A DNA stretch of 14,753 bases from UBA1081 sp045537555 (GTDB lineage: Bacteria; Bacillota; Clostridia; Oscillospirales; Acutalibacteraceae), in contig JAZSPR010000147.1 in the NCBI GenBank assembly GCA_045537555.1, forward strand, positions 1-14,753, in the 5' to 3' direction. The notes under the pieces are model-generated. The model was not told where the DNA came from, ran no database searches, and saw nothing but the letters and a program-made list of their open reading frames with translations. Below, piece by piece: positions 14,012 through 14,753 of the stretch. The position numbers and the translations under genes are program-made. The first letter of the stretch is position 1; every line of letters begins with the position of its first letter.

Positions 14012-14576
14012 AAAAACAAAAATCAGAATAGGATTTCCGTTCTGCGTAATGGCGCTGATGTTGCTTTCGGGAGAGTTAAGAGACAGTTTTATATGTGCAT
14101 TTATAATCTCTCTTTTTCATGAAACGGGACATCTTCTTGCAATGATTGTTATGAAAATTTATCCCGATTCAATTAGCTTTACGCCTACAGGAATAAGAAT
14201 AAACTGCCCTGCGGAAATCGTTTCGCCACGGGCAGAATGCATAATATCGGCATCGGGACCGATTGTAAATCTAATCCTGATGCCGATACTATATTTTTTT
14301 TCTTATAAATTGCCGTTTTTAATTAATACGGGGCTTCTGATAATAAACCTCTTACCCCTTAGAAACCTCGATGCAGGGCGGTTTCTGAATAATCTGATTA
14401 TAATTTTCAAAGACGAATTGCATGCTGAAAAAGTAATGAATGTTTCGGAAACGATTGTTTGTATTCTTATTATTTCAGTGCTGATAATAAGCCTCATAAA
14501 AGGCATAATAAACCCGTCGTTTATTGTTTTTGCTGTGATTATTGTTATTACAACGGTTACACAGTTGGTGAAATAA
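13998..14576 (+). CDS. M50 (site-2-type) intramembrane metalloprotease, SpoIVFB-like
   Basis: 192 residues from ATG 13998, overlapping the M23 gene by 14 nt; ATG 14004 (8-nt overlap) is equally possible. No separate strong ribosome binding site is visible, so translation is probably coupled to the M23 gene. A very hydrophobic protein with about five to six membrane segments. HETGH at 41-45 is the zinc-binding HExxH in a membrane helix, SGPIVNL at 86-92 is the conserved loop, and NLLPLRNLDAGRF at 117-129 supplies the third ligand (Asp125) in the NPDG-like motif. B. subtilis SpoIVFB cleaves pro-sigma-K in the mother cell; the same role here is inference from motif, size and neighbours. No CBS domain follows, so it is shorter than the about 290-residue SpoIVFB. 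A hairpin follows 8 nt after the stop. Confidence 0.85.
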   Translation: MLMFKKTKIRIGFPFCVMALMLLSGELRDSFICAFIISLFHETGHLLAMIVMKIYPDSISFTPTGIRINCPAEIVSPRAECIISASGPIVNLILMPILYFFSYKLPFLINTGLLIINLLPLRNLDAGRFLNNLIIIFKDELHAEKVMNVSETIVCILIISVLIISLIKGIINPSFIVFAVIIVITTVTQLVK

Positions 14577-14583
14577 ATCAGAA

Positions 14584-14607
14584 TTTGTCGAACTGAAGTT
14601 CGACAAA
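14584..14607 (+). repeat. Hairpin after the M50 gene
   Basis: TTTGTCGAAC-TGAA-GTTCGACAAA, a perfect 10-bp stem, immediately joined to family A copy A8. No U-run follows on the plus strand. Similar in placement to the TTTATCGGGC hairpin at 11548-11570, so these may be optional outer parts of family A. It may also stabilise or end the M23-M50 transcript. Confidence 0.55.
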
Positions 14608-14753
14608 AATTCGCAATTGGAAATTCGCAATTCGCAATTGATGAAGGGGCTTTGCCCCTTACCCCTCGTCGTCGTAAACTCCGTATCAATCGTTTCCGTG
14701 TAAACACGAAAACTCAATCACTTCGTTACTCCTCCTCTCCCCAAAAATCTTAT
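14608..14753 (-). repeat. Family A long copy A8 with module, cut by window end
   Basis: Read on the minus strand: the 95-bp module segment (14655-14749), GGGGTAAGGGG, hairpin AAGGGGC-AAA-GCCCCTT, then AATTGCGAATT-type units. The module joins family A at the same point as in A2, in the opposite chromosomal orientation. The other half lies beyond the window. Confidence 0.85.

Overview
The window reads as chromosome of a spore-forming Clostridia member, most likely a gut Oscillospiraceae/Ruminococcaceae-type bacterium. Three things suggest this: Firmicutes-style ribosome binding sites (AAGGAG/GGAGG), sporulation genes (spoIIID, a SpoIIQ/SpoIVFA-like M23 protein, a SpoIVFB-like M50 protease), and intergenic regions crowded with short hairpin-rich repeats. 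The genus is inference; no rRNA or other phylogenetic marker is present.

Positions 1-9701 hold a nearly complete branched-chain amino acid pathway, all on the + strand: leuA (3' part only), leuC, leuD, leuB, ilvB, ilvN, ilvC, ilvD. IlvBN makes acetolactate/acetohydroxybutyrate, IlvC and IlvD turn these into the 2-oxo acids, LeuA condenses 2-oxoisovalerate with acetyl-CoA, and LeuCD and LeuB finish 2-oxoisocaproate. The branched-chain aminotransferase is not in the window. leuA-leuC, leuD-leuB and ilvB-ilvN are tightly coupled (12, 10 and 1 nt gaps). The other junctions are filled by repeats, so the pathway probably runs as several transcripts or one with internal processing points. I see no T-box leader.

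Positions 10103-11293 encode a DUF815-type AAA+ ATPase. From 11632 the window is sporulation-related: spoIIID with a TTG start, then an M23 membrane protein and an overlapping M50 intramembrane protease gene at 13277-14576. A minus-strand gene with the look of a phage or mobile-element replication protein (12144-12971) sits between spoIIID and the M23 gene, dividing a neighbourhood that is often contiguous in Clostridia.

The most unusual content is the repeats. Family A (at least eight copies or parts) has inverted ends built of AATTCGCAATT units around two small hairpins. Family B (three full copies of 168-172 bp plus pieces) has 26-bp inverted ends, themselves hairpins, around several internal hairpins. 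In both families the stem sequences differ between copies while pairing is kept, which points to selection or a copying mechanism acting on structure. Family A edges coincide with the stop codons of several unrelated genes, and a 95-bp module is found base-for-base identical in two family A copies about 6.8 kb apart in opposite orientation. No transposase is encoded here, so any mobility would depend on a protein made elsewhere.
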